Shown here piece after piece: positions 24,029-32,938 of a stretch of DNA of 41,390 bases. Source of the stretch: Bacillota bacterium (lineage in GTDB: Bacteria; Bacillota; Sulfobacillia; Sulfobacillales; Sulfobacillaceae); contig JAKADO010000017.1 in the NCBI GenBank assembly GCA_021820485.1, positions 1-41,390 on the forward strand, in the 5' to 3' direction. Under the pieces are notes generated by a model, which was not told where the DNA came from, searched no databases, and saw nothing but the letters and a program-made list of their open reading frames with translations. Position 1 is the first letter of the stretch, and each line of letters starts with the position of its first letter. Position numbers and translations under genes: made by a program.

Positions 24029-24792
24029 CCGCCGACGGGCACGAGTTCCGGCGCCTGGATTAAAGCACGCAAATACCGCACTACTGGCTCAGACTGGCCA
24101 TCGAGCCACTGCCGTCCTAAATCGCCCAACGGAACGGCTCTCAGGTCAGACAGTTCCAAGATGGAGGCGGTGGCGCGAAATTGTGCAAACTGCCTGAGAG
24201 CCTCCTGGTGCGTCCACTGCAACTCCACCTTCACGGCTACGGCGATGCTTCCATCATAGCTGTCCTCGGTGAATCCAGCGACCTGCATGGAACGGGCGAT
24301 GCGGGGATCCAACAGGTTGAATCCGGTCTCCTCACGCACTTCTCGGACCACCGAAAGAATGGGGTCAAAGAGCGCATTGCTGACCTCGTTAGGCTCGGCC
24401 GAGCCTCCCACTGCTTGGATCCATCCCGGGCGGGACGTCTCCGACCCCATCACCCCGGCCAAAAAGTATCCGTCCTGGGTAATGAGGCATCCAGCCGCGA
24501 ATAGGACGCGCACGTAATCAGGGTGGTCAGGCAGCAAGTGGCGGGAACTATAAAGGAAGTGCGCGTAGTCTGTCCAGCACGCGTTGATGATGGTGCGGTC
24601 CGACCGACGCTCCACCCCGGAAACGGTCAGCAACGGACCTCGGAAGAAGCGGCCACCAGTCCGGTTCACCGTCTCCCAATGCCGCTCCACGCGGGGAACT
24701 ACGTCATCTGACAACCGCCATGGCTCCTGCGACACATGCACAGCCACCTGTCTCTCTGGGTTCCATAAGGACTGCCGATCGTTTACAGCCAT
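24016..24792 (-). CDS. NUDIX-domain hydrolase
   Basis: A 258-residue protein with a NUDIX domain from about residue 95. The box is present in extended form: GWIQAVGGSAEPNE, a 13-residue insert, then VVREVREETGFNL with the metal-binding Glu residues. The N-terminal part (RQVAVHVSQEPWRLSDDVVP, FFRGPLLTV) looks like the pre-domain of long NUDIX proteins. The insertion changes the spacing between Gly and REVREE, so activity needs testing. The ATG at 24792 has GGGAGG upstream and overlaps the end of the membrane protein gene 24783-25208, which suggests coupling. Confidence 0.82.
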   Translation of the reverse strand: MAVNDRQSLWNPERQVAVHVSQEPWRLSDDVVPRVERHWETVNRTGGRFFRGPLLTVSGVERRSDRTIINACWTDYAHFLYSSRHLLPDHPDYVRVLFAAGCLITQDGYFLAGVMGSETSRPGWIQAVGGSAEPNEVSNALFDPILSVVREVREETGFNLLDPRIARSMQVAGFTEDSYDGSIAVAVKVELQWTHQEALRQFAQFRATASILELSDLRAVPLGDLGRQWLDGQSEPVVRYLRALIQAPELVPVGGPGD

Positions 24793-25208
24793 AGCGCCTC
24801 CCAGATCATGCCGAACAAAACCACAAGGAACACCACCACGCTGATGACCACCGAGCGTTCGTGAAGCGATCGGAACTGCAAACTGTTGGCGGCCAACCGG
24901 TTCATCACCACCAATATATGATCGGCCCACAGCACCAACAGCATGTTCGCGAGGCCAATCCCTACCAAAACCCACCGGTTCCGGTCACGAGCCATTCCAA
25001 GGCGCATCAACGCGCCGATCAGGGCGAGCCCCCCAAACACCAGCCCGATGGCGTAGTAAATCGGAAAGATCGTGTCTACCAGTCTGCCGGCATCGACTCC
25101 TGGCAAGATACGAAACACGTTGGGCGCAATCGCCGCGAAAAGAAAGAAAATGCTGCCCAACCACACGCCTGTCCCCAGTCTCCAGAACAATTGTCCCCAC
25201 CGCTCCAC
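24783..25208 (-). CDS. DUF4149-like (TMEM205-type) membrane protein
   Basis: A 141-residue membrane protein with about four spans: GTGVWLGSIFFLFAAIAPNV, AIGLVFGGLALIGALMRLG, WVLVGIGLANMLLVLWADH and VVISVVVFLVVLFGMIWE. The motif WLGSIFFLFAAIAPNVFRIL and the His-Glu segment near the C-terminus (SLHERSVVIS) are typical of DUF4149 proteins, whose function is unknown. I chose the GTG at 25208 because GGGAGGG precedes it; a TTG at 25250 is in the same frame. It overlaps the NUDIX gene by 10 bp. Confidence 0.75.
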   Translation of the reverse strand: MERWGQLFWRLGTGVWLGSIFFLFAAIAPNVFRILPGVDAGRLVDTIFPIYYAIGLVFGGLALIGALMRLGMARDRNRWVLVGIGLANMLLVLWADHILVVMNRLAANSLQFRSLHERSVVISVVVFLVVLFGMIWEALWL

Positions 25209-25241
25209 CGCCGTTGCCCTCCCGCCACGTTGTCCCCTGGC

Positions 25242-25270
25242 TTGACCCAATCAGCCCGGTACGATACAAC
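25242..25270 (+). promoter_or_regulatory. Candidate sigma-A promoter for the lipoate-pathway gene
   Basis: TTGACC (25242-25247) and TACAAC (25265-25270) are 17 bp apart, about 80 bp before the ATG at 25351. The -35 box matches the consensus at 5 of 6 positions and the -10 box at 4. Confidence 0.45.
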
Positions 25271-25350
25271 GTATAGGATAGACCAAAGGGTAGTCACAAG
25301 AAAGGACCGTTGCGGCGGCGCCGCGCGGGACAACAGTGTAGGGGCGGACT

Positions 25351-26124
25351 ATGCGAGAAGATGCACGTTTTGTTCACTTGTCGGCCCAATCGCCCGCGGA
25401 AGAGCTCTTGCTCTCGCCGGTGCTGGCCGAAACCGTAGCTCGCTGGAGTGCGGACCGCCAATCCACCGCGGTCGTCATTCGGCATCAGCGACCCTATATC
25501 TTGCTCGGTCCCAAAGACCGACGCTTGCCCCGCCTCGACGAGGCGGTGGCCTGGCTGAACCGTCAGGGCTATCCGGTGTTTATGCGAATTGGCGGCGGGT
25601 CTGCCGTGCTTTTGGACGAAGAATGCCTAAGCTTCGCCATCAGCAAGCCCTGCCGGGATTTCACACTTTGGGAGGCCAACTTTCGCAGTATGGCGCAAGG
25701 CGTGATCGACGGCTTAAGAGGCATTGGCATTGATTGTGGATTCGGACGCGCCGAAGGCTCCTATTGCGAGGGCCCATACGACTTGGTCGCCGACGGGCAG
25801 AAAATCGCCGGGATAGCGCAAGCCATCCGTGGCGGATTTGCCCTCGTCAGCGGCATGCTGCTGATCCGTCAGGACCCCGTCGCCACCACCGCACTGCTGC
25901 AAGAGTTCTATCGCCGTGCGGAGAGCGACCTGGTACTCAATCCAGATGCGGTCACTGCGCTTACGCGATTGCCGCACATGAGCCATCTCACCACCGAAAT
26001 GGTGGAGGAGGCGCTCAAGAACGGTTTTGCCCGTCATTACCACTTGGTGCCGGAACCCCTGACACCAGAGGAACTGCAACTTGCCCACGCGCTGCTCGAT
26101 GAACGGCAGCTCCGCGGCGCGTAG
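25351..26124 (+). CDS. Octanoyl/lipoyl transferase of the LipM/LipL/LplA family
   Basis: A 257-residue member of the biotin/lipoyl ligase-like family that attaches or moves octanoyl or lipoyl groups on GcvH and E2 proteins. The substrate-binding motif is RIGGGSAVLLDEECLSF (family: RRxGGGxVxHD). The segment GSYCEGPYDLVADGQKIAGIAQ has a Cys at the position of the acyl-enzyme Cys of LipM and LipL and the conserved Lys of KIAG. The Cys favours a transferase (LipM or LipL) over an ATP-using LplA ligase; I cannot choose between the two. AGGGG precedes the ATG. Confidence 0.85.
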   Translation: MREDARFVHLSAQSPAEELLLSPVLAETVARWSADRQSTAVVIRHQRPYILLGPKDRRLPRLDEAVAWLNRQGYPVFMRIGGGSAVLLDEECLSFAISKPCRDFTLWEANFRSMAQGVIDGLRGIGIDCGFGRAEGSYCEGPYDLVADGQKIAGIAQAIRGGFALVSGMLLIRQDPVATTALLQEFYRRAESDLVLNPDAVTALTRLPHMSHLTTEMVEEALKNGFARHYHLVPEPLTPEELQLAHALLDERQLRGA

Positions 26125-26148
26125 GACAGACGACTGGAGGAATTTACG

Positions 26149-26574
26149 ATGCAAGCCATCATCAACACCGAAAAGGGGCGCATGGTGCTCGACCTCTTCC
26201 CGGGGGAAGCCCCTGGCACCGTTGCCAACTTCGCCAAGCTGGCACGCTCTGGCTTTTACAACGGTCTCACCTTTCACCGCGTCATCCCCAACTTTGTGAT
26301 CCAAGGCGGCTGCCCCCGCGGGGACGGTACGGGTGGACCAGGATACACGATTAAGTGTGAAACCGAGGGGAACCCCCACCGCCATGTCCGTGGATCGCTC
26401 TCCATGGCCCACGCAGGACGTGACACGGGCGGCAGCCAATTTTTTGTCTGCCACAGCCCGCAGCCGCACCTTGATGGAGTGCACACCGTCTTTGGCCAGC
26501 TCACCGACGGGTTCGAGGTCTTGGACGCCATTCGCCAGGGCGATCGCATGACCACGGTTGAGATTGTCGAGTAG
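26149..26574 (+). CDS. Cyclophilin-type peptidyl-prolyl isomerase
   Basis: A 141-residue PPIase that speeds proline isomerisation in protein folding. The cyclophilin core is intact: [20 protein letters not shown] with the catalytic Arg, then [31 protein letters not shown] and the final strand TTVEIVE. There is no signal peptide, so it is cytoplasmic. GGAGG lies 8 nt ahead of the ATG. It follows the lipoate-pathway gene by 24 bp and ends at a hairpin. Confidence 0.95.
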   Translation: MQAIINTEKGRMVLDLFPGEAPGTVANFAKLARSGFYNGLTFHRVIPNFVIQGGCPRGDGTGGPGYTIKCETEGNPHRHVRGSLSMAHAGRDTGGSQFFVCHSPQPHLDGVHTVFGQLTDGFEVLDAIRQGDRMTTVEIVE

Positions 26575-26626
26575 ACCCCTATCCCGACCCTTGCGGACGC
26601 AAATGGCACTAACGGCCGACATGCGC

Positions 26627-26664
26627 AGCGGTCCTCGCTCCCAGTGAGCGAGGACCGCTTTGAC
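26627..26664. terminator. Hairpin between cyclophilin and tricorn genes
   Basis: AGCGGTCCTCGCTC (26627-26640) and GAGCGAGGACCGCT (26646-26659) form a perfect 14-bp stem around CCAGT, followed on plus by TTTGACG. It separates two converging genes. Confidence 0.7.
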
Positions 26665-26694
26665 GTTCATAGGCGCCGAGCTAGACCACCGATA

Positions 26695-29600
26695 TCATTC
26701 CTCAGTCCAAGACAGATCGGGGCGCCTGTCAAAGGCGGGGAGGACCGGCGGGTCTTCCAGCAACAGACGCTGAATCTCTTCGATTCCCCGTTCCAACTGG
26801 GCATCCCATCCGCGGGCCTGATCCTGCGGCCGGTTGTGGACTTCGATATTGGGATCCGTTCCGTAGTTCTCAACACCCCATTCGACATCGTAGAACCAGA
26901 GCGCGGTGTACGGCTGTGTGGTCATTGTCCCATCCGCGAGCCGATATTGCGGGTTGATTCCCACTACACCGCCCCATGTCCGGGTGCCGATCAACGGTCC
27001 CAACCCGAGCATCTTCCAAGTATGACTAACGATGTCGCCATCGGAACCGGCGAATTCGTTGGTCAGCGCTACCATGCGCAGAGGGCCTCCCTCTCGGAAA
27101 TAGGTGCCGGGCTTGCCGTAACGCGGCACCATGTAGCCGAGTCGACGGCGCGAGAGCTCCTCCAGCAAGAGCGAGCTGACGCTGCCACCCCGGTTGAACC
27201 GCACATCCACCACGAGCCCTTCGCGCCCCAGTTCCTGCAGAAAGCCGCGGTGGAACTCGGCAAATCCGGGATTCTGCATATCCGGAATGTGCAAATAGCC
27301 CACGCGCCCGCCAGTCCGCTCATGCACCAGTCGGCGGTTCATTTCCACCCACTCGCGATAACGCGCGGGTGTTTCTTCAGCGAGCGCACGAACGGACACT
27401 GACCGGGCCGATCCGCCCGACTGCGGCACCACGGTCAGCAGCACCTCCCGCCGGCCCGTATCCAGCAAGTGCGCTCCTGGCGGCACGTCCTCCTCAAGAG
27501 CCACCCCGTCAATTGCCGTCAAGACGTCGCCTACGTGGACGTTCACCCCGGGCTCAATCAGGGGCGAATGCTGCCCCTGAGCCCAAACGTCTCCCGCAAT
27601 TATTCGCGTGATCTCATATCCCGATCGTTCGGCATTCCAACGATAGTCGGCGCCCAAGTATCCGATCGCATGCGACGGGTTCGCGTAATAGTCGCCGTCC
27701 ATCTCGTAAGCATGGGACGTCCCAAGTTCCCCGTGCATCTCCCAGAAGAGATCCGAGAGCTCGCTGCGACTGGACAGACGCGGCACCAGCACACGGTACT
27801 TTTCGTACGCTCCATCCCAGTCCACGCCGCTCATGTTCGGCGTCCAGAACAATGCCCGCATCAACCGCCATGACTCGCGCAGCATCTGCTGCCACTCCGC
27901 CTCGGGACGCACCGAAACCCGTACCCGACTCAGATCCACCAGGCCGCTCGAGCGTCCCGGCTTTTCGTCTGGGGACTTCTCCACCTTCCGACCAGCCTCC
28001 AGAACCCGCAGGCTCTCGCCGCTGCGGACCACCATCACTCGTCCGTCGCCTGACAATTCAAAGCTGCTGATATGCGTTGCCAAAACCGCCTTCTCATGTG
28101 TTTTCAAATCATATTGATGGAGCGTCAGCGTAGTCTTGGGCTTCCCATACAACACGGGTGGGTCTTCGGGATCGCGAGAGGTCCAAAAGATTCTGTCGGC
28201 AGACGCGGCGAGCTGGTCAATGTCTTGTGCATCCATGGGCAACTCCACCATGCGTCGCGAGAGGTCCGCGAGGTCAACCGCCGCTCCGTCTGGCCGGTCC
28301 CCATCCGCCTCCTCACTCTCGGTGAAGGGGCTTTCCGACGCAAAGGGGGAGCGAAGCTCCGTCCTCAACGTGAGGGCATAGATCTTCTCCGCTTTGAGAA
28401 ACGCCCTGTCAAACCGGACGGCGTCGTTTACCGGATTAAAGGTGCGCTTGGAAATCAAATAGAGATAGCGCCCGCGGGGGTCAAAGACGGGCGAACGGTC
28501 CACCAGTACGGGCTCCGTCACCTGCGTCGCCGAACCGCTCTCACAGTCATAGAGAAATATGGCGGACTGGTTTCGCGCGACGCCAATGGAATACGCCAGC
28601 CAATGACCATCGGGAGACCATGCCAAGCCCTGGGCCGCTCCAAATTCAGACTTGGCGGCCATCCTTGCGCTCTTGGCCGTCAAGTCAATCAACCAAACCT
28701 CAAAGCGCTCATTGCTGAGTGCAGCCCATATTCCGTCTGGCGACACCTCAAGGTGCTGAGCAAGCCCAAAATCGCCTGCAATGCGTGTCACCTGCTCTAA
28801 ACCATCCACCCCGATGCGGTGAATTTCCAAGCCGTCCTCACCGCCGGCATCCGAGACCATCAGCCACGACTGGGACCCGATCCATCGCATCAGTCGGTAA
28901 CGCACCCCCTGGGGCGCCCCAATCTGGCGCACCGGCCCGTCGAATGCTGCCATCGTGAACGGCTTGCCCCGCGTGACGACAGTCATGGAGCGCCCATCGG
29001 GACCCGGGCGGAACTCGGTCAAGTGGAGCGCTGCGTCTACCTGCTTCACTTGCCGTTGACGCCGCTGGCTCAGGTAAGTGACCGGTATCAGGGAGTCTTG
29101 GGCCGTCTCCGGGTCGAACAGGTAGAGGTCCCCGCCGGCATGATACACAATGCGGCGCCCATCGCTTGCTGCATTGCGCGCGTAAAAGCGGCGATGCCAT
29201 GTATGGCGCTTCATGTCCGTGCCCTGGGCGGTCATGGAATAGAGATTGCCAATCCCCTCATGGTCGCTGAGAAAGAAAATGCGGCCCCCCACCCATTGGG
29301 GACTGGCAAGATTACCGGCATCCAACGCACATCGCTCAAAGGATCCGCTGCCATCCCCGTCAATCCACAGTACGCCCCGTCTCCCCCCGCGATACCGCTT
29401 CCAGTCGGCAGGGTCGCGAGCCCACCAGTTCAATACCACGCCGCCCCCCGGCGAGAACGCTGCTCCGTTGGCGTGCCCGAACGGCAGCAGCTCAGGCTGT
29501 CCTCCAGTGACGGGAACCCGGTATAGTCGATTTTGGCTCGCAAATGGCTGCCCATGATGGCTCAAGAAGATCAAGTGTTCTTCGCCGTCGAAAGCCACGG

Positions 29601-29871
29601 GCACCGCACCTCCACCCAAATAGGTCAGCCGGCGAACTTCCCCTCCCGCACCCGGCATCAGGTAGATCTCCGCGTCGCCCTCTTCATGTCCGACAAAAGC
29701 CAGCCACTGCCCATCACTAGACAGCAATGGACGAGAAACCCGACCAAATCCGGCAGTCAGGCGTCGAGCAACCCCTCCTTCGGTGGATACCTCAAACAAG
29801 TCATCTTCAGAGACAAACACCACGCGATTGCCAGAAATCGTTGGAAATCGATAGTACCCCTGTGATTCCAC
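26695..29871 (-). CDS. Tricorn protease homolog
   Basis: Tricorn is a very large cytosolic S41-family peptidase that trims oligopeptides released by the proteasome or other proteases. The 1058-residue protein, close to the 1071 of the Thermoplasma enzyme, starts SQGYYRFPTISGNRVVFVSE and has beta-propeller repeats (VSPDGIWAALSN, AWSPDGHWLAYSIG, FDPRGRYLYLISKR). A PDZ domain follows (INVHVGDVLTAIDG-like), then the catalytic core: GRVGYLHIPDMQNPGF, VVDVRFNRGGSVSS, and TNEFAGSDGDIVSH with the nucleophile Ser. The start is uncertain; TTG 29892, GTG 29880 and GTG 29871 share the frame, and I prefer the last because relatives begin near the YYRFPT segment. It follows the S9 peptidase on the same strand with a gap of about 50 to 70 bp. 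Confidence 0.93.
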   Translation of the reverse strand: MESQGYYRFPTISGNRVVFVSEDDLFEVSTEGGVARRLTAGFGRVSRPLLSSDGQWLAFVGHEEGDAEIYLMPGAGGEVRRLTYLGGGAVPVAFDGEEHLIFLSHHGQPFASQNRLYRVPVTGGQPELLPFGHANGAAFSPGGGVVLNWWARDPADWKRYRGGRRGVLWIDGDGSGSFERCALDAGNLASPQWVGGRIFFLSDHEGIGNLYSMTAQGTDMKRHTWHRRFYARNAASDGRRIVYHAGGDLYLFDPETAQDSLIPVTYLSQRRQRQVKQVDAALHLTEFRPGPDGRSMTVVTRGKPFTMAAFDGPVRQIGAPQGVRYRLMRWIGSQSWLMVSDAGGEDGLEIHRIGVDGLEQVTRIAGDFGLAQHLEVSPDGIWAALSNERFEVWLIDLTAKSARMAAKSEFGAAQGLAWSPDGHWLAYSIGVARNQSAIFLYDCESGSATQVTEPVLVDRSPVFDPRGRYLYLISKRTFNPVNDAVRFDRAFLKAEKIYALTLRTELRSPFASESPFTESEEADGDRPDGAAVDLADLSRRMVELPMDAQDIDQLAASADRIFWTSRDPEDPPVLYGKPKTTLTLHQYDLKTHEKAVLATHISSFELSGDGRVMVVRSGESLRVLEAGRKVEKSPDEKPGRSSGLVDLSRVRVSVRPEAEWQQMLRESWRLMRALFWTPNMSGVDWDGAYEKYRVLVPRLSSRSELSDLFWEMHGELGTSHAYEMDGDYYANPSHAIGYLGADYRWNAERSGYEITRIIAGDVWAQGQHSPLIEPGVNVHVGDVLTAIDGVALEEDVPPGAHLLDTGRREVLLTVVPQSGGSARSVSVRALAEETPARYREWVEMNRRLVHERTGGRVGYLHIPDMQNPGFAEFHRGFLQELGREGLVVDVRFNRGGSVSSLLLEELSRRRLGYMVPRYGKPGTYFREGGPLRMVALTNEFAGSDGDIVSHTWKMLGLGPLIGTRTWGGVVGINPQYRLADGTMTTQPYTALWFYDVEWGVENYGTDPNIEVHNRPQDQARGWDAQLERGIEEIQRLLLEDPPVLPAFDRRPDLSWTEE

Positions 29872-29943
29872 GCACTCCACCCTTTCCCACAATCATGCTG
29901 TACACCAGCCGGTCAGTCCCCTCTCCAAGCCGCCGCAAGAGGC

Positions 29944-31929
29944 CTACCGGGTCTCAAGATAGCGGTCAAACCAACCGATTATGGTCCGCAGGCGGTGGAC
30001 GCGATGCCACGGCTGCCCAGTTCGGCTCATCCCGTGGGACTCATTGGGATAAAGCACCATCTCCACTGTTCGCCCCAGATACTTCAGCGCACTGTAGAGC
30101 TGTTCGCCTTGCTCGACAGGCAGACGGTAGTCCTGTTCCTGATGTTCAATCAAAAGGGGCGTATGAATATCGGACGCATACTTTAGGGGTGACTGCTGCC
30201 AATACGGAGCCGGGTCCTCCCACCATGGCTTGGAACCGTACTGCGGCACCCGAAGCCACCCCAAATCACTCGATCCCATCGCACTAAACCGATTGACTAC
30301 GGATCGCATAGTGACCGCTGCGCGAAACCGGTCCGTGTGGCTGACTATCCAGTTGACCATGAATCCGCCGTAGCTTCCACCGGCCACCCCAAGCCGCTCG
30401 GGATCCAAATCCGGCCACTGTTTCAGGGCAGCATCCAGGCCAGCCATGACATCGCGGTAATCCTTGTCGCCCCAGTTACCCATGATGGAACGGCAAAACT
30501 CCCAGCCGTACCCCTGGGATCCACGCGGATTGGTGTACACCACTGCATAGCCCGCTGCCACCAGACATTGAAACTCGTGGAAGTACCGATATCCATACAT
30601 AGCCATTGGTCCTCCGTGGATCTCCAGCACGACAGGAATCGGATCCGTATGGTGAGGCGGCCGGAGGCACCACGTATGCACCCGGGTCCCGTCCGATTCC
30701 TCCGCCCAAATTTCTTCAGGGGCCACCGGTCCATCATGTTCGCTCCACGGTACCGGGGCCCACAGCGGAGACTCCTGAGCCGCTCCGACCGTCGCCAGCA
30801 CAATTCCGGACGGATGGGTCGGATCGGCGACTGCCATGGCCAGGGAATCCCCCTGACACGCGAAATCGTAGACCACCCGCTTCTCATCAAAGAGTGTCCG
30901 AGTCTGACCTCGATCGAACTCCGTCACGGTCACACGTCCCCGGTCGGACAACAGCATCAAGACTTGGTCATTCCGCCATATCGGCCGCGCGGTCCCCGTT
31001 CCGGGCACGTCAGTGCCGCTTTCATCCCCGACCGGCCGGTCGGTGGCGCTGGAGAGATCAATCAGCTCGTTGGTGGCCATGTCCAAACGATACAGCACGG
31101 CCAGGCCATATCCGTGATCTTCCGGCTTCGACGCCACGAACGCCAGCGATTGACCATCCGGCGACACAGCCAGCGCGTGCATCATCCATTCCGGCAACGG
31201 AATCCGGAAGCGCTCCCGTGTCTTGAGATTCATGCGCTCAATGGACGTCACTGAAGGGTGCGGCGGGCTGTCCGGATCATAGGGACGGTGGACAAAGAAG
31301 ATTGATTCCCCATCCGGAGAAAATGCTGGTTCCGAAAAGTGATCGAATCCGCTGGTCAAGAGCTCCATATGGCCGTCGTCCATCGCCACCCAGACGAGTT
31401 GGTCGCGCCCCTGGTCGAAATATCCGGTTCCGTCCAGCTTATAGTATTGATGCACAATATGTTTCACGTCACGGTTGAAGTAACGTTCGAGTTCGGAGTC
31501 CGGAGCCCCTAGGCCGGGTTCTTCCGCACTCTTTTCCCGTTCCAAGAGTCCCCGTTCAATATGGGCGACCACCACCATCCCGCGTCCATCGGGGGCCCAT
31601 TGAAATTGCTTGATGCCGCCTTGGATATATGTAACCTGCTCGGGGTCCCCGCCGTCCAGCGGAAGCCTCCATACCTGTGCGCTGCCAGACCGTCTGGACA
31701 CGAATCCCAGCCACCTCCCGTCGGGCGACGGTGCAGGGGCTTGGTCACTGGGACCGGCGGTCAACGCGGCAACCGCGCGGGACGGACCCGTATCCATCAT
31801 CATGATGCGGTGGCTCATACGGTTCTTGCGCCTATCCGGCACCGACTCCGTAAAAAAAAGGCGCGGGCGCAGCGGGTCAAACGCCAACTGTCCCCAGGTC
31901 TTTATGGACCAGATATCCTCGATGTTCAA
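29944..31929 (-). CDS. S9-family oligopeptidase (acylaminoacyl-peptidase type)
   Basis: A 661-residue serine peptidase. The N-terminal two thirds is a beta-propeller (SPDGRWLGFVSRRSG, WAPDGRGMVVVAH, FSPDGESIFFVHRP, VSPDGQSLAFVAS). The C-terminal alpha/beta hydrolase has the nucleophile elbow GGSYGGFMVNW, the acid Asp in EHQEQDYRLPVEQ and the base His in YPNESHGMSR. It would cut short peptides or free acylated N-termini. The TTG at 31929 has GGAGGGG 8 nt upstream. Upstream of tricorn, it could act like the tricorn-interacting aminopeptidase factors of Thermoplasma, though those belong to other families. The gene diverges from the iron permease gene, with the Fur box in between. Confidence 0.93.
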   Translation of the reverse strand: MNIEDIWSIKTWGQLAFDPLRPRLFFTESVPDRRKNRMSHRIMMMDTGPSRAVAALTAGPSDQAPAPSPDGRWLGFVSRRSGSAQVWRLPLDGGDPEQVTYIQGGIKQFQWAPDGRGMVVVAHIERGLLEREKSAEEPGLGAPDSELERYFNRDVKHIVHQYYKLDGTGYFDQGRDQLVWVAMDDGHMELLTSGFDHFSEPAFSPDGESIFFVHRPYDPDSPPHPSVTSIERMNLKTRERFRIPLPEWMMHALAVSPDGQSLAFVASKPEDHGYGLAVLYRLDMATNELIDLSSATDRPVGDESGTDVPGTGTARPIWRNDQVLMLLSDRGRVTVTEFDRGQTRTLFDEKRVVYDFACQGDSLAMAVADPTHPSGIVLATVGAAQESPLWAPVPWSEHDGPVAPEEIWAEESDGTRVHTWCLRPPHHTDPIPVVLEIHGGPMAMYGYRYFHEFQCLVAAGYAVVYTNPRGSQGYGWEFCRSIMGNWGDKDYRDVMAGLDAALKQWPDLDPERLGVAGGSYGGFMVNWIVSHTDRFRAAVTMRSVVNRFSAMGSSDLGWLRVPQYGSKPWWEDPAPYWQQSPLKYASDIHTPLLIEHQEQDYRLPVEQGEQLYSALKYLGRTVEMVLYPNESHGMSRTGQPWHRVHRLRTIIGWFDRYLETR

Positions 31930-31988
31930 CAGTCATTCCCCTCCTTCACAGTTTTTTCATTCTACAACGAGCAATGGGATTCCTTTAT

Positions 31989-32003
31989 TGATATTGATTC
32001 TCA
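31989..32003 (+). promoter_or_regulatory. Fur-type box before the FTR1 permease gene
   Basis: TGATATTGATTCTCA matches the Fur box TGATAATNATTATCA at 12 of the 14 defined positions. A second, weaker match overlaps it (TGATTCTCATTATTG, 31995-32009). The site lies just before the -35 box of the promoter at 32007-32035, so iron-bound Fur would repress the permease gene. Confidence 0.7.
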
Positions 32004-32006
32004 TTA

Positions 32007-32035
32007 TTGACTCATAGTTTTTAACCGGATATGGT
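32007..32035 (+). promoter_or_regulatory. Candidate sigma-A promoter of the FTR1 permease gene
   Basis: TTGACT (5 of 6 match) and TATGGT (4 of 6 match) are separated by 17 bp. Transcription would begin near 32042, leaving a leader of about 55 nt. Confidence 0.6.
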
Positions 32036-32096
32036 GTAAGGAGTGCGTGAGGCCCATCCACAATGGGAATCCTTGGGCATAGAAAGAGGGAAATTC

Positions 32097-32915
32097 GTGC
32101 TACCTACACTCGTGATCTTTGCCAGGGAATCGCTCGAAGGCAGCATGATTGTCGCGATTCTGCTAAGCTACCTCGATAAAATCGGACAACAGCCGATGCG
32201 TCGTCAGATTTGGCTGGGCGTGGCGTTCGCGCTGGCCTGTGACTTGGCGCTGGGTGTCATCATCTTTTCCACCATCCACCACTATGCAGGCACGCGGCTT
32301 CAAACAATTCTCGAGGGCGGAACCTACTTCCTGGCCGCCATCATTCTCACCTCAATGAGCTTTTGGATGAAAAATCAAAGCCGTGGCATCAAGAAGCACC
32401 TGGAGCATGACGTCGACATGGCCTTGCAACGCGGGTCGCGACTGGGACTGGTCACGTTGACGGCGGTGACGGTCGGTCGCGAAGGGCTGGAGACGGTTGT
32501 CTTCATGCTGGCAATAGCCTTCCAAACCCACCTGCCCAGTCTGGTGCTGGGGGCCGTTCTGGGTCTATCCATCGGACTCGGCATCAGCGACGCCATATAC
32601 CGGATGGGACGGCGCGTGCCGCTGGGCACCTTCTTCAACCTTTTCGGCGTCCTGCTGCTCATTTTCGGAGCCGCGCTGCTGGCCGATGGGATTGAGGACT
32701 ACCAAAGCATCGGCTGGTTGCCGTGGAGCCACCCCATACTCTGGTACTCCGGCCACTGGCTGAGTGAACAGTCGGCCATCGGCGACGTCCTGCATACCTT
32801 CTTCGGCTACGCCTCACAGCCGAGCGTCTTTCAGATGGCTTCCTACGCGCTCTTTTTGGCGCTGACCTTAACCTACTATCTCCGCCGGCATAAGAAAGGC
32901 CCCCGTCCGCAATAG
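32097..32915 (+). CDS. FTR1-family iron permease
   Basis: A 272-residue membrane protein of the high-affinity iron permease family (FTR1/EfeU). Two REGLE-type motifs are seen, both needed for iron passage in the family: ARESLEGSMI in the first span and VGREGLETVVFM at about residue 142. About seven spans are present. The GTG at 32097 has GAGGG 7 nt upstream; the frame opens at 32043 but that start lacks a site and a family N-terminus. No EfeO or EfeB is next to it, so it stands alone. A Fur box lies upstream and a hairpin overlaps its stop. Confidence 0.9.
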   Translation: MLPTLVIFARESLEGSMIVAILLSYLDKIGQQPMRRQIWLGVAFALACDLALGVIIFSTIHHYAGTRLQTILEGGTYFLAAIILTSMSFWMKNQSRGIKKHLEHDVDMALQRGSRLGLVTLTAVTVGREGLETVVFMLAIAFQTHLPSLVLGAVLGLSIGLGISDAIYRMGRRVPLGTFFNLFGVLLLIFGAALLADGIEDYQSIGWLPWSHPILWYSGHWLSEQSAIGDVLHTFFGYASQPSVFQMASYALFLALTLTYYLRRHKKGPRPQ

Positions 32916-32929
32916 CGGGGGGGCCTCGC
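32898..32929. terminator. Bidirectional terminator after FTR1
   Basis: AGGCCCCCG and the G-rich CGGGGGGGCCT form a stem of about 9 pairs over a loop that contains the end of the iron permease gene. Read on minus it is followed by TTTCTT. It ends the molybdenum hydroxylase operon from the other side. Confidence 0.65.
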
Positions 32930-32938
32930 TTACTCCAA

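Noticed and set aside
30337..31254. Long plus-strand ORF of 305 codons
   Set aside because: It is antisense to the S9 peptidase and His/Arg/Pro-rich without motifs.
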